Positions 12,469-23,500 of a stretch of DNA of 64,000 nt are shown one piece after another. The position numbers and the translations under genes are program-made. The notes beneath the pieces are model-generated. The model saw only the letters and a list, made by a program, of their open reading frames with translations, had not been told where the DNA came from and made no database searches. This DNA is from Acanthosepion esculentum (taxonomy: Eukaryota; Mollusca; Cephalopoda; Sepiida; Sepiidae), in contig OZ038496.1 in NCBI GenBank assembly GCA_964036315.1, positions 13,994,622 to 14,058,621 on the forward strand, read 5' to 3'. Positions within the stretch are counted from its first letter, which is position 1, and each line of letters starts with the position of its first letter.

Positions 12469-12600
12469 GAAACGTAGAACTTTAGTCTGATTGAAGAATT
12501 GAAAAAAAACAAAAAAAACCAATGTCAATATTTTGGGAAATTAAATTTTAATGCAAAGATATAAACAAACAAGTCTAAAACAATATCTATCACACACGCA
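12440..12600. repeat. Dispersed repeat R1, 3 prime part
   Basis: Contains tctgattgaagaattg, a run of A, and attttaatgcaaagatataaa. The same order of blocks is found at 14380-14480 and 57590-57690. Confidence 0.6.
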
Positions 12601-12860
12601 CACACACACATATTTTATATCCTGCTGTGTAGTTATTTTTGATAGTTTAATCTAATGAAACAATAACTTATATATACAAGGAGTGATGGATAAATTGTCG
12701 TCTAAATTATGCAAAAATGAAAATAAAACTGACATCACATTTTAAAAGATAAATTTACCAAATTTACACAAAAATATCTTGAAATACTAAAGACTAAATT
12801 TATTCAATAAAATTGTTATTGACTTCAACCACAGCTTCCAGACGACTTCGGAATAACCAA
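12601..12860. mobile_element. Mariner-like element terminal fragment with shared flank
   Basis: Bases 12676 onward (gtgatggataaattgtcg, then tgcaaaaatgaaaataa and further) match the left end of the mariner copy at 14601 over about 180 bases. The 60 bases before it (ctgctgtgtag ... tgaaacaataa) also match the flank of that copy, so a composite of repeat and mariner was duplicated. No right terminus is present. Confidence 0.65.
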
Positions 12861-13050
12861 TCTGAATACAGTTTCTTTTTTTTTTTTTACAGCTAGCCTA
12901 TAAAATCCAAGTTAGCCTGGAAGAGTGGTCCTTTGTATTATAAGTTTCAAATCAGACTGCCAAATAGGCAAAAATACAAGATCCATTTTCAAATGGTTAG
13001 ATTTAACCCTAAGTTTATAGTTGAGTTTGAACATTTTTTTAAGGAGGAAT
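12850..13050. repeat. Direct repeat, copy 2
   Basis: Second copy of the 12250-12468 block, with acagctagcctataaaat, gactgccaaataggc and gaacatttttttaagg. A trinucleotide (tta)n run follows at 13117-13140. Confidence 0.7.
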
Positions 13051-13198
13051 TGTTTTTGTTCCATTTAAATTCAAAGTGACAGCACCAATAGTATTTATCT
13101 AAGAGAAATAGGTCTTATTATTATTATTATTATTATTATAATTACTATAGTTGTCATTGTAATAAAATAATAATGCTAATGAGGATGATGGTACCTAC

Positions 13199-13307
13199 CT
13201 GTTCTGTTGGTTCAGTAAAAAAGAATCCCAGAATCATAACATAGGCAAAGGGGAGGAAAAAGTTCACATGGGTGTAATATTTATTTTCTCTCATGAAGAA
13301 ATTTGTC
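13199..13307 (-). CDS. CASD1: CASD1 exon, acyltransferase region membrane span
   Basis: 109 bases, phase 2 to phase 0. It reads TNFFMRENKYYTHVNFFLPF then AYVMILGFFFTEPTEQ, matching human ANLFMKENKFYTHSSFFIPIIYILVLGVF. The donor is gtaggt. The acceptor follows ttttttgtttag. Confidence 0.96.
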
Positions 13308-14049
13308 CTAAACAAAAAAAAATAAAAATAAATGAATATAAACAAATAAAATAAAAAATAATAAAGCATCTTGAATTGTTTTTAATCTTGTTCTTACACT
13401 CAATATACCTTATATTTCCATGTATAAGATGACCTTTAAATCCCTAAAATCAACCTTAAAAATTGGGGGTTGTCTTATACTCCAGTTCTAAAAATGAAAT
13501 CTTAAATTCTGAGTGATGTCTGTCAGTAGGCTAACCTCGGTGTTGGTGGAATAACCAATAATGTACATTAAAAGATTCACATTATCAAATAGACTGATAA
13601 TAAAAGTAATAAAACCATTTCTACCTTATATATGACTGGCATTAACTTCATAATAAATTGCCTATTCAAAGAATAATTCCATATTAGTGAAATCAACCTG
13701 TAGCCATGCAAGCTCAGCTGAGAAAATGTAAAAATCGAGTTATGATTCACTCACAGCAATCTTTGTCTTTCACTAAACTTTCAATAATCATCATGGTAGT
13801 GTTAATTATGGCAGTAATAACATTTAGGATAAAATAATATTCATTTCTCATGAAAAATACATTATCATTTTCGTGTTAAATAATAACACAATTTAGGATT
13901 ACATACAAACTTTATTTGTGATTGTCGAAGTATAAGTAAATGGCCACTAGTACACCAGGTTGAATCAATATTCACAAGAGATCAGGTGATAAAATGTAAA
14001 CAAAACAACGCTTTCCCTTTTAGGGGACGTGTGTAGGAAAAACACAATA
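13308..14049. other. Intron with no assignable element except a short inverted motif
   Basis: AT-rich intron. Bases 13424-13480 contain gtataagatgacc and ggttgtcttatac facing each other, a pattern seen at the ends of some cut-and-paste transposons, but the remainder is not recognisable. No coding signal beyond the neighbouring CASD1 exon. Confidence 0.4.
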
Positions 14050-14087
14050 TACAGGGTGCGATGGATAAATTGTCGTCTAAATTACAC

Positions 14088-14120
<33 letters not shown>

Positions 14121-14480
14121 TTAAAAATAACATTGATATCATTTCAACATAATGAGAGCCTAATGTATTGAAGTGTCTATGACAAGTTAAATCTGAAACT
14201 AAAGACTGTATAGCAGGATATTCGTACACTTACAACCAGAAAGCTAAAGATAGAATCCGAGTCAATCTTTGCAAAATGTTTTAATAAAAATTCACATAAA
14301 AAATCCTTGTTCTTTAGTCACTGATTTATTTTTTAAATCAATTTTACTTTATCAAATTTATTAACATGAAAAGTAGAACAAGCTTTAGACTGATTGAAGA
14401 ACTGAAAAAAAAATAAAAATAAAATGTCAATATTTTTGTGAATTAAATTTTAATGCAAAGATATAAATAAACCAGCCCAG

Positions 14481-14536
<56 letters not shown>

Positions 14537-15453
14537 CTTATATTCTGCTGTGTAGTCACTTTTGGTAGTTTAAGAAAATGAAACAATAATTGTTATATAT
14601 ACAGGGAATGATGAATAAATTATCGTCCAAATTATGCAAAAATGAAAATAACACTGACATCTCATTTTAACAGATATATTTACTAAAATTACACAGAAAT
14701 ATGTTGAAATACTAACAAGTGAATTTATTCAATAAAATCACCATTGGCTTCAACCATGGCTTCTGGACGATTCAGAATCTCCTCCAGCTCTTTTGGACGG
14801 TCTTCTTGTTTAAGATGGTGAATGCTGCCATAACCCTTGCCTTCAGTTCATCTTTGATGTTACAAAGAGTTTTGTTGATCTCTCGCTCAACTGCATCCCA
14901 CACATAATAATTAAGGGGGTTGCAGTCTGGAGAGTTAGGTGGCCAGATGTAAGAGGTCATGTGGTCGCAGAAATTAATTAATGGTCATGACTGGGTTCTC
15001 CTGTTTGTTTGGCATGGTACAGATTCCTGTTGCCAGACACAGGGTATTCCAGCAGCTCCCCTATTGATTCAGGGTATCACTACCTCCTCAAGGCACTTGA
15101 TGTAGGTTCTCACCAACAAATTCAGGTGTTCTTATCAGAACAATCAGCGTAAGTTTTCCAAGCTGCTGTACCTCCATAATAACCATCCAACTCTTTCCAA
15201 ATCCTCTGTACTGTTCTCAGATTGAAACCCAACTGACTTGTTTGTATTGGAGCTTCTGGCATGAATGCCAAGCAGTACAGCATGCTGTTTCTAAATTTCT
15301 GGCAGAGCGAATTGCGTCATGGTACTCTTTTTCTCACAGAGGGTGCCCAACTGACCCTACTATACTGTGCAGTCAACAAAATCAAAAACAAACAATGCAC
15401 ATGCGCAAAATTAAAAATATAAAGTGGCGACAATTTACACATCGCACCCTGTA
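14050..15453 (-). mobile_element. Mariner-family transposon, composite and broken, transposase on minus strand
   Basis: The left terminus is at 14051 (acagggtgcgatg, taaattgtcg). The right terminus ends at 15452, and its reverse complement reads acagggtgcgatg, then taaattgtcg. Both are bordered by TA. A second left terminus lies at 14601 (acagggaatgatg), so two mariner copies or a rearranged one share the right end. Bases 14772-14960 on the minus strand read WPPNSPDCNPLNYYVWDAVE, the C-terminal catalytic region of a mariner transposase. The third catalytic position is in this NSPD context. Copy R1 and an (AT)n run (14485-14535) sit between the two left ends. The frame is broken elsewhere, so it is inactive. 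Confidence 0.8.
14157..14480. repeat. Dispersed repeat R1, long copy
   Basis: About 320 bases starting taatgtattgaagtgtc, nearly identical to 57375-57700. It contains gtatagcaggatattcg and ttcgtacacttacaacc. At 57.7 kb it directly precedes a Penelope-like RT relic, so it may be part of that element. No reading frame was identified. Confidence 0.75.
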
Positions 15454-15879
15454 GAATAGGTTTTGTTATTTCGTTTATTTTGAATTTCTAAGGATACAGT
15501 AAGTAACAACATTTCCAATAACATCATCTTTATATAATCAATTATCAGTTGTCTTATACTACAGATATCAGATATATTCATGAAAATTTGCTATATTTTT
15601 TTTACCTCACCTTACACGCAGAAATATATTGTCAGTTGTCAAACAATAGTAAAATATTTTCTTTCTCCATAAAAGAAAATTTTAATTTAAAAAGAAAAAG
15701 CGCAGTTAGCAGAATTCAATATTTTATTAATCAAAATTTTAATAAAGCGATAATTTATGCTTCATCACATATGAAATTGACAGCCAAAACGTCATTATCT
15801 TAGATTCTTACCTATCAGATAAGAACAACAGACTTAAATTTTGAAATGTTAAAAAAATAAAAAAAGGGGGAGGTCTGTT

Positions 15880-16113
15880 AACAATTATGTAGTCTGTCTA
15901 TATTTCTGAGATGAGGTATTATGTACAGTATTTACATTAGTCGGACTATTGTCCTCATCTTTGTCTACCCCAGTGATCGAAATAAAGGGTTCGGTTCGAA
16001 ATTCCAACCACCTGAAGAAGGCCGGAGCGTACAACGGCCGAAATGTTGTGACAAATATGGCGACAAAGATGAGGACAATAGTCCGACTAATGTAAATACT
16101 GAACAATTATGTA
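15880..16113 (-). mobile_element. SINE A copy with 5 prime inversion, 12-bp target duplication
   Basis: The direct repeat aacaattatgta (15880-15891 and 16102-16113) brackets the insertion. Read on the minus strand, an inverted body segment is followed by the normal 3 prime tail (aatacctcatctcagaaata). The segment gacaaagatgaggacaatag with its flank is present in both orientations. This matches twin-primed (5 prime inverted) target-primed insertion. The ORFs at 15885-16106 and 15921-16136 are readings of this repeat. Confidence 0.8.
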
Positions 16114-16429
16114 ATATAAAATTTATTGAAAAATAAAGTTTTATAAAACTTCTAATTCCAAAAGATAAAAATATAATATAAATGAATAAAATCTGTACAA
16201 CATTAAAACTGACCCCTCATCTCTATTAAAAAAAAGCTGTTTGCTGAAGTTTTAATAAACATCACTAAAAGATCCCCCCCCCAATGGAACTAGACTTTGA
16301 ACCTACCACCTTCACTGGATCTTCAACTGTGTCCCATGCTAGCCATGATCAGTATCTTAGAAGGGGTACATAGACTGACACCCTTCTTCAGTTATGAAGC
16401 AGTCCTATTGTATTCCTTCAACAGATTTT

Positions 16430-16680
16430 GGTAGTAATGATCTTTGTTATTCTCACAATGTTTCGACCATGATGCCCTCTGGCCTTCATCAGGTGCTAGT
16501 CAATCTGGATAACCTTCAGGGAATCTCAAACCAAACTTTATATTTAATCTAATGGGGGTAGATTGTTCTCATTTTGCTGAAATGTGGCGAGCAATAACTG
16601 GGCAAATACTAAATAAAAACAAGATGAGATATCCCCAGACATGACCAGGCGAACAAGAACAATCAACCTCCATATATTAA
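16430..16680 (-). mobile_element. SINE A-related copy (variant subfamily)
   Basis: Minus-oriented body with cacaatgtttcgaccatgat, ccttcatcaggtgc and tctggataacctt, followed by gcaataactgggcaaatac. It resembles the copies at 41690-41960 and 46500-46760. Mobilised by a LINE in trans by inference. Confidence 0.55.
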
Positions 16681-16689
16681 ATAAACTGA

Positions 16690-17040
16690 TTGATTTTTTT
16701 TTTTTTTACAGCTTATCAACCCATTGAGGGTTATTTAAACCCAGAAAATATTTTTAGATTGTAAGAATTTCTTGTTTTGGTGATAATGATTTAGTGATAC
16801 AAGTTTTACTAATTCACCCATAGTTGTCAGGAGAAGTGAATACATACCTTTCCCAAGAGGATTCGCAGATAAGTGAATATAATGAACCCAACTAAAATTG
16901 GAACTTGGCTCTCTAAATAACAATTCTGAGCCATTATCTATTACACCACCTGCACATCCAAGCTTACAGCACCTGGTATTCCCAAACAACCACGCATTTA
17001 GGTACTGACCAGGCTCAATGTTGCTTAACATTGGTGATCA
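16690..17040 (-). mobile_element. SINE B copy (tRNA-headed), minus strand
   Basis: Read on the minus strand it has a tRNA-like head (ggtgtaatagataatggc, then a B-box-like region), a core containing cttgggaaaggtatg, and a tail with gggttgataagctg and poly-A. The ORF at 16735-17031 is a chance frame. The shared core with tRNA head suggests a cephalopod SINE superfamily. Confidence 0.6.
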
Positions 17041-17129
17041 TACAGAAACTGGTGTTTTAATGCTATACTGTCATAAGCAGATTAAATAAAGGGTCCAGTT
17101 TGAAAGATGAGGACAATAGTCCACATTTA

Positions 17130-17425
17130 TGTTTCAGATTAATTTGTTTTTGGTTATTTAAAACCGAAACATCTTTTGGATTGTAAGAATAACTCTATTC
17201 TGTGAGTGAATATTGCATTAATAATTATGAGAATAACAATGATTTTTCCAGATGTAAGTTCCTACTATTTAACCTATACATGGGGGAGAAGTGATTGATT
17301 CATACCTTTCCCAAGGGTTTTTGCATGTAAATGAATTTAATGAACTCGACTGGAATTCAAAACCATCTCTCCCAGTTCTCATTACAAGTCGATATCCATT
17401 GCACCATCTACAAGCCACATGTAAA
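17130..17425 (-). mobile_element. SINE B copy, minus strand
   Basis: Same layout as the copy 400 bases to the left: head near 17390-17425 (gatggtgcaatggatatcga on the minus strand), core caagggttttt/cccaaggg at about 17305-17330, and tail towards 17140. CASD1 exon 17611-17731 lies about 190 bases away. Confidence 0.6.
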
Positions 17426-17610
17426 TAATGATAACACCTCATCCCAGAAATTCAGTCAGAACAAACAATTTGCTCATTATTGTTTTCAATATGTCCAAAA
17501 TGTATTACAAAATTACTACTTGTTTGTAAAATCATACTATAGATGAGTTTGATCTTGCCACAAAACTTCTTTCTCAAGCAAGTACAAGAAACTGAAACAT
17601 TCTGACTTAC

Positions 17611-17731
17611 CTATCACAAAGGTAAAAATAAAACATGATAATCCCCAGTTTGGCCAAATGTGTAAGAATTTCTTGGCATGTATCTGTGCTGTTATTTTGG
17701 GAGCTTGTTTGTCCATTACGAGGTCCATTTT
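17611..17731 (-). CDS. CASD1: CASD1 exon, cytosolic loop and next membrane span
   Basis: 121 bases, phase 1 to phase 2. A polar loop (ENGPRNGQTSSQNNSTDTC) is followed by LTHLAKLGIIMFYFYLCD, which aligns with human FCKLGLIMAYFYMCDRANLF. The donor gtaagtc splits an Arg codon that the next exon completes. The acceptor follows a run of T on the minus strand. Confidence 0.94.
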
Positions 17732-18254
17732 CTAAAAAAACACAACAGGTAAATTAAAATTCTGTGCAAGAAAAGAAATAATGAGGGAAAAAAAATAATA
17801 AAAAAAAATAAATAAAAAACCAAATAAGTAACAAAAAGAATAGAAAACAGATTTTATCTCTGACATAATTCCTTAATATTCTACCTTTACAACTAATTTT
17901 ACTTCATATCTGTTATTCTTATAAAATAATAGCTTTAAAAACTTTCATTTTTTAAATAAATATACACAACTCTTACAAAAGATAAAATGGTATTTTTTTC
18001 ACTAAGGTCAAAAATAGTAACCCATAAATGCCAACAGAAATTATTGTTGAGCAATGGGGTAAATAGTTGGGTAGATTCTTGGCTCCTTAGCCTAGGCTAA
18101 CAACTAGTTTAAGAGAAGGACAACTGAATTCAAAACCTTGGAGAAGGCAAATGTGAAATTTTCAAAATCTGATGATTGTTATAGCTAGTAACAAAATAAT
18201 TTGATTTCTCTTTTTAATCAAAACAAAGTATTTATTAATGAAGAGTAATTAAGA

Positions 18255-18480
18255 GTATTGAACTGTTACATTATATCAGTCCTCCTATATGGCAGTGAAT
18301 ACTGAACAATCTCCTCACAAATGAAGAGAATTGAAGCAACTCAGATGTGGTTCTACAGAAGGATGTTGAGAATACCATAGACTGAACATGTGAGCAATGA
18401 GGAAGTTTTAGAGACAGTGGAAGCTAAAAGGAGCTTGTACCTAATGCTAGGAAGAGACAATTGAAATTTCTAAAGAAAAG
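18255..18480 (+). pseudogene. LINE RT C-terminal relic
   Basis: The plus strand reads TQMWFYRRMLRIPWTEHVSN and then EEVLETVEAKR. The same motif (RRMLR.. WTEH.. NEEVL) occurs in the copies at 51510-51965 and 53080-53400. It belongs to the common invertebrate endonuclease/RT LINE tail. Stops are present and only about 75 codons are recognisable. Confidence 0.6.
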
Positions 18481-18589
18481 AAATACTTATTTAAAACATT
18501 CTACTGTGGATGCCTTATATGAACACCCCTGTCTCGAGGATGAGTGAAATTTCTTGTAAAAAATTTTTAGGGAAATTATAAAGTGAAAT

Positions 18590-18870
18590 CAGCAACCATA
18601 GTTCAAATTTTGGCTTAGTCTATTGTTTTCACTTCTGTACTAATACCCCTGGGAAAGGCATGAATCCATCTCTTCCCTATGGGTTAACTAACAGAATACA
18701 CTGGCAACTAGTCTAAGAGTAAGAAAACTCTAAATTCAAGACCTTGGATGGAATGGGAAACAACTCCACTATCTTTTCCAAGAAGACATGGCAATTCACA
18801 GATAAAGAAAAGGAATTGATGACAGTCAGGATTGCCTACATCCTGAAGAAACATGGCACTTTAGAGAGAG
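18590..18870 (+). mobile_element. SINE B fragment with LINE-like 3 prime tail, plus strand
   Basis: Core with ctgggaaaggcatgaatcc, middle with caactagtctaagag, and a 3 prime end reading gtcaggattgcctacatcct then gaagaaacatggcac. The 3 prime end resembles LINE tails at 42040 and 51900, as expected of SINEs that borrow a LINE 3 prime end. A GA run (18862-18886) follows. Confidence 0.55.
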
Positions 18871-19259
18871 AGAGAGAGAGCGAGAGATACTGTGACAGAT
18901 ACAGTTTTGAATAGTAAGCAGTGAATTTTATTATAGTTTTATCCAAACAATTTTAAACTGTAAAAGATGAAGATAACTTTTTTGATGTATTTTAAATACA
19001 ATTCAGAAGAATAGAATATTCTGTTTTTGCAAGTAACTTTCATATTTCTTGCTTGAAATCCTTTAAAATTGGATAGCTTACTCTTAAAGATATATCAATT
19101 TGCTATACAAAAATTATCTGGTAGTATTTCACCAACCAGGTTTTCTATGAAATGTGAAATTTTCAAAAGTTTGAAGACCTGTGTTAGTACATTAATACTT
19201 TGTTGTAGCACTTTTTGCATTTATTACTTTTTATTCATTGTAGTAATGAACTGATTAAC

Positions 19260-20310
19260 ATTCCTTTGGTGTCACCAATGCCCACATTTTAGTAATGACT
19301 CCAATTCCACAAGATTTGATGGCTAATATTTTCCTCTTGGGGATTCTCATCTGGCCTATTTGTGGGCTAATCATGGACAGTTATCCTCTTTTCCCTAATC
19401 CATTCTTTTCCAGATTTTGCTGCATGGAGTGAAGCAATGTCACACTGGAAGATAAATTTATTGCCCCCAAAATTTGCACTCAATGTATGGGATAAGGAGA
19501 AAATCTAGAACATCCTGATCGTAGCATCAACCAACCTTTTCAACACTGGTGAGACAGACAACCCCAAATCATCACAGATTGAGAGGATTTTACCCTTTTT
19601 TTTTTTCATGCGTTTTCCCAGGATATCTATTTTGGCACCAAAATTAAGCAAGTTGACTGGCAAAATTAGTTGTTGTAGAAATCTGCTAAAGGGTAGTCTG
19701 TTTACTGCCATTCGCTGACCTGACATGTAAACTATACCACCAAAACCCAGCAACTCCCAACTGAAGTTATTTTGAAGTATTTCTAACTACTTGCCAGTAT
19801 GTCTTTGTCTTTGTCTTTTTAACAACTGACCATAATCACTAAAATTATAATAAAACCTTTTTGTTGACTATAAAACTTAGTTGGTCTTCTTGTCGTTTCC
19901 TTTACTTCTCTTTATTTCTTTTGTTGCACACATGACACTATCATATGACTTTCTTCATACAGGTGTGCCATGATCACTAAATGAAATATGGAATTTTGTT
20001 CATCACTGAAAATGACCAAGTTCTATTGATCAATAAACCAACTTTAATGGTCTCCATCCCAAATTAAAGTTTCATTTCTGCTTAAAAGTTAGTAGGAGCT
20101 TCAAAATTAGTATCCTGCTGTCATATCCGAGCTGATAGAGTATCCGGAGTGTTGTAGATCAAGAAACACCTACACCAGTATCATTCTGGGCTTTGGAAAT
20201 TTCATCCTAATAAGCAAATCAATTGAGAAAAGAAAATCCTATTCAGTAGACCTACATCTCTATCTGTTGTCTTGACTTTGAAACTGCAGTTAGATTGTCT
20301 TGAAAAAGTT
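19260..20310 (-). pseudogene. Tc1/mariner transposase relic
   Basis: Minus strand, in order: STTLRILYQLGYDSRI (helix-turn-helix part), VWGFGGIVYMSG-like motif (as LLGFGGIVYMSGQRMAVN at 19700-19740), NKFIFQCDIASLHAAKSGKE at about 19415-19475, and PTNRPDENPQEENI. The last two correspond to the QDNAPVHTA..V and SPDLNPIENLW motifs of Tc1-type DDE transposases. The order and spacing fit. Stops and frameshifts show it is long dead. Terminal repeats were not located. Confidence 0.7.
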
Positions 20311-20486
20311 TGCCTTGTTATCTTCAAGATACTAGACACTGAGAATACTCATGAAATACTTCATATGTAAATGATTAAATAAATTTAATTGTCAGGAAGG
20401 AAATGCCAGATTATTTACATATATTGAATAGTTAGAATATTAAGAGTAAACTATCCAATATTAAAGAAATTTGAGCGAGAAATATG

Positions 20487-20800
20487 AAACATGGCCCAGT
20501 GGATAAAAGCATTGGTTGAAGTAATCCAGTGACTTGACCCAAAAAGCCGTGAGTTCAATACCTGACTACAACAGAGGTGAGAGTTGGAGAGTTGAGTTAC
20601 TGAAAGGAAATAACTGGAACTGAAAGTGAGATATCCAGAAGAGGCATGGCACGCGGAAATAGAACAATCTACCTCAGTGGACGAAATAAAGGGTTCATTT
20701 TGAAATTCCAATCACCTGAAGAAGGCCGGAGTGTACAATGACCAAAATGTTGTGAATATGACAACAAAGATGAGGACAACAGTCAGAACAGTGTCAGTCA
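20487..20800 (+). mobile_element. SINE A, full-length forward copy
   Basis: The tRNA-like head is at 20487-20590 (A-box-like cccagtggataaaag, B-box-like gagttcaatacc). The body holds aaataaagggttcattttg and cacctgaagaaggccgg, then ttgtgaatatgacaacaaag and gatgaggacaacagtc. It is the only copy in the window that is intact and not inverted, so it is a good reference for the family. Confidence 0.75.
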
Positions 20801-20924
20801 GTTATATGCCATATGTGATACATGCTTAGATGATCATGCATTATCAAAAGATACATGATCGCCTAAGCGTGTATCGATACATGACTGACGAGGCAGATTT
20901 TTTTCCCACGGTAGCTTGCCATTT

Positions 20925-21140
20925 CTTTCTGTGGCAGACCAGTTGTCATCCAAGGTTATAGAACCTGGTCTGTCTTGCTATTTATCCATAGCTGGGGGAG
21001 AAGAATATTTATACCTTTCCCAAGGGTATTAGCACATAAGTGAATGTAATGGATTCCTCTGGAGTTCGAATTTGGCTCTCAGATTCCTCAATCCGAGCCG
21101 CTATCCATTACTCCACTGTGCCACCTCCAAACAGTGTAAA
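20925..21140 (-). mobile_element. SINE B copy, minus strand
   Basis: Minus-strand head ggtggcacagtggagtaatg, atagcggctcggattgagg and a B box around gagccaaattcgaac, then a core with acccttgggaaaggtataaa. Truncated at the 3 prime side. Confidence 0.65.
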
Positions 21141-21184
21141 ATGATTCAGAAAAATGGAATAACACATTTTTTTTTTGTGGATAA

Positions 21185-21305
21185 CTTTCATATTTCTCTA
21201 TATTTCGGAGATGAGGTATTATAACCAAACAGTGTAAATAGTTACAATACCTCATTTCAGAAATATAGACAGAGAAATATGAAAGTTATCTGAAAAAAAA
21301 AAAAA
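21185..21305. repeat. Fold-back hairpin built from SINE A tail
   Basis: Left arm gataactttcatatttctc then tatatttcggagatgaggtatt. Right arm aatacctcatttcagaaat then atagacagagaaatatgaaag and ttatc. The arms are about 41 bases with few mismatches around a 25-base loop. The outer part (aactttcatatttctc) is not part of the SINE tail, so flank and tail are inverted together. Confidence 0.75.
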
Positions 21306-21737
21306 AAAAAAAAGAAGATTATTCCATTTTTCTAAATTATTGTTTCATTGATTTGGCAATGAAAAGGTTCTGGTGTTATTACTGTTATATAATGCTAATT
21401 TTAACGACTCATGAACACCTGTAAAACAGGTAAACCTACCTTTCACTTTTAATAACACCTTTAAATGTTAAACTTTCAGAATAATTATAACAATCAGGTT
21501 GAAGCTGTGAGGTGTTACATGCAATGTAAGGGAGACAGTCAAAGGAGAATTTCCGATTGCTAACGTACCTTGTAATTAGTTGTTAAAACAGTTTCGGAAA
21601 GAAATACCAAAAAGTAAATAAAAGAGATATTTTGATGATTTTGAGGGATATTCTTAAAATCAAGTGTGTCAATGCATGTTCTGGTAGTATAAATGTTTGA
21701 CGAAAACAGAAACAAAATTAAAATCTAATTCACTCAC

Positions 21738-21811
21738 CAGCTCTGGCTTTAACTCCATTTCTTCGAGTTTTTCTTCGTCGGTAAACCCATAGGGCTATGG
21801 CCGAGATAATT
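21738..21811 (-). CDS. CASD1: CASD1 exon, membrane span and basic cytosolic loop
   Basis: 74 bases, phase 2 to phase 1. It reads IISAIALWVYRRRKTRRNGV and then KARA. This is the end of a membrane segment followed by a positively charged stretch, as in human IIGYLIFYIIHRNAHRKNK. The acceptor is atgttag and the donor gtgagtg. Sequence conservation is lower here, so the call rests partly on matching phase and position. Confidence 0.88.
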
Positions 21812-22338
21812 CTAACATTTCAAATGGAAAACAGACATTCATGAAAGCAGTAACAAAAAATAATTACAAAAAGGTGATAAAGTTATACACAATAAATAAT
21901 TTCTAACAGGAGATTTTGAATTAAGTTGAGAGTATTTGTAAATTTGATAACTCATTAAAAAATGAATTCCTATTTTAATATGTTTTCATATCATACTAAA
22001 AGCTGAAACATTATTCATCACTTGTACAAATTAATCAGTTATTCATTAGAATTATTTTTATACTGAAATGCAGTTTCATCATTAACCTGATACGCTTTCT
22101 TCTGAATGGCATTATTCTTCTTTTTCTTTGTTATGCTCAATTTTCTTTTTGCGAAAAATTCTATCTTCAGTTTTATTCTGACATTATGCCAATATAATTC
22201 TTCAGATGAAGAATTAAAACTTGTTTTCTTTTGGCACTTCATATTCTCACTTATATCAGACCAGGGAGCAAAACATGAAAAAATTCTAAGATACTATTAC
22301 TACTAGTTTTGATAAGGCTTGAACCTATATCTGAGGTC

Positions 22339-22796
22339 AGTAGTTCCCAAACATTTTTTCTCTGGGCTGCAATTTCAGAATGAAAATTTGCTTGTGTCTC
22401 ACCAAGTGTTATGTGATAAAAAGTACATTTAAAAATTAAAAAAAAGAGAGTGTTAAAGGGAGATAACCAAGGATTCGATGTCAGAACATTATCATTGATA
22501 ACTCTCCCCTCCAATTTGTGGAGCCTACTTACTATATTCTTAATACTTGATATAATGCAAAAATATCACAATAATAAAATCAGTCAATAATTATTTATAA
22601 CTATTTATTCTGGGACTCATACATGCAATTACAAGTAATTCATAATAATATTTGAAATTTTGAAATCATATTTATTTTTGGCATATGAATTTTTTTTAAA
22701 ACTGTTTCTAAATCTTTGATTGTCTTCCAATCACCTCACCTGCTATCCTTTTCTGCTGCACCTATGAGACATGCTGCACCATTTGGGAACCACTGC
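22339..22796. mobile_element. Candidate non-autonomous hAT-type element
   Basis: Ends are cagtagttcccaaac on the left and gtttgggaaccactg-like (accatttgggaaccactg) on the right, inverted with respect to each other, of the hAT type. The flanking octamers (tctgaggt and ccctaggt) agree at only 5 of 8 positions, so the target duplication is decayed. No transposase is seen inside. Confidence 0.5.
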
Positions 22797-23129
22797 CCTA
22801 GGTGCTTGTCGTTCATGGATGACATTTTAATCAATTCAGCCACCATTAACTTGCAACTTCAAGTTTTGTCAAAAGCTGCTTATTAAATCTTATTTCACAT
22901 GACTATCTTTAACAGACAAAGTCCATTTGATATGGAAAGTTATGATAAAGAGTAACAACAAAATGAAGACTAGTCAAAAATTAATCATGGAAATAATTCA
23001 TCTCAGAATAGTTTTCTATTACTGTGCAAATCTGCTGAATCTGAAATTTGATTGACTAAAATATTTTCTTTTTATCATGGCTACATTAAAATTTGTTTTA
23101 CCTGTCCCTTATAATGCTATCTCTGTGGC

Positions 23130-23500
23130 ATAAACAAAATGCAGGTGGAAGTGCTTACGGCTACTGATAATGGTACCCACCACTGTCAGTCAGAGACAAA
23201 GTTTAGTGAGCTGTGTCTGCAGAAAGAAAGTAAACAGTCGCCCTGCTGGAACAGAGCCAGTGCAAACCCTGGGATGTCTACTTATGAAGAAAGTGTCTAC
23301 CAGCTTCCCCATGAGATAGTCGGGACAGTGAGCCGAGTGGTGTTGACGATACAAATGATTCCTTTTGATAGCCAACTGTTAAGCTTTTAGGCTCCATAAA
23401 AGCAGGCACATTTTCTGGAAAGGAGGAGTGTCTGGCAGTGCACCATGTTGAACATACAATGGGATTGCCGTGCACTAACAAGGATTTCTCTTCATCTTAC
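23130..23500. other. Unassigned, less AT-rich segment in intron
   Basis: Bases 23139-23390 have an 83-codon plus-strand ORF and overlapping minus-strand ORFs. There are no splice-consistent ends and no family resemblance that I recognise. The composition suggests an old inserted repeat, not host coding sequence. Confidence 0.3.
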
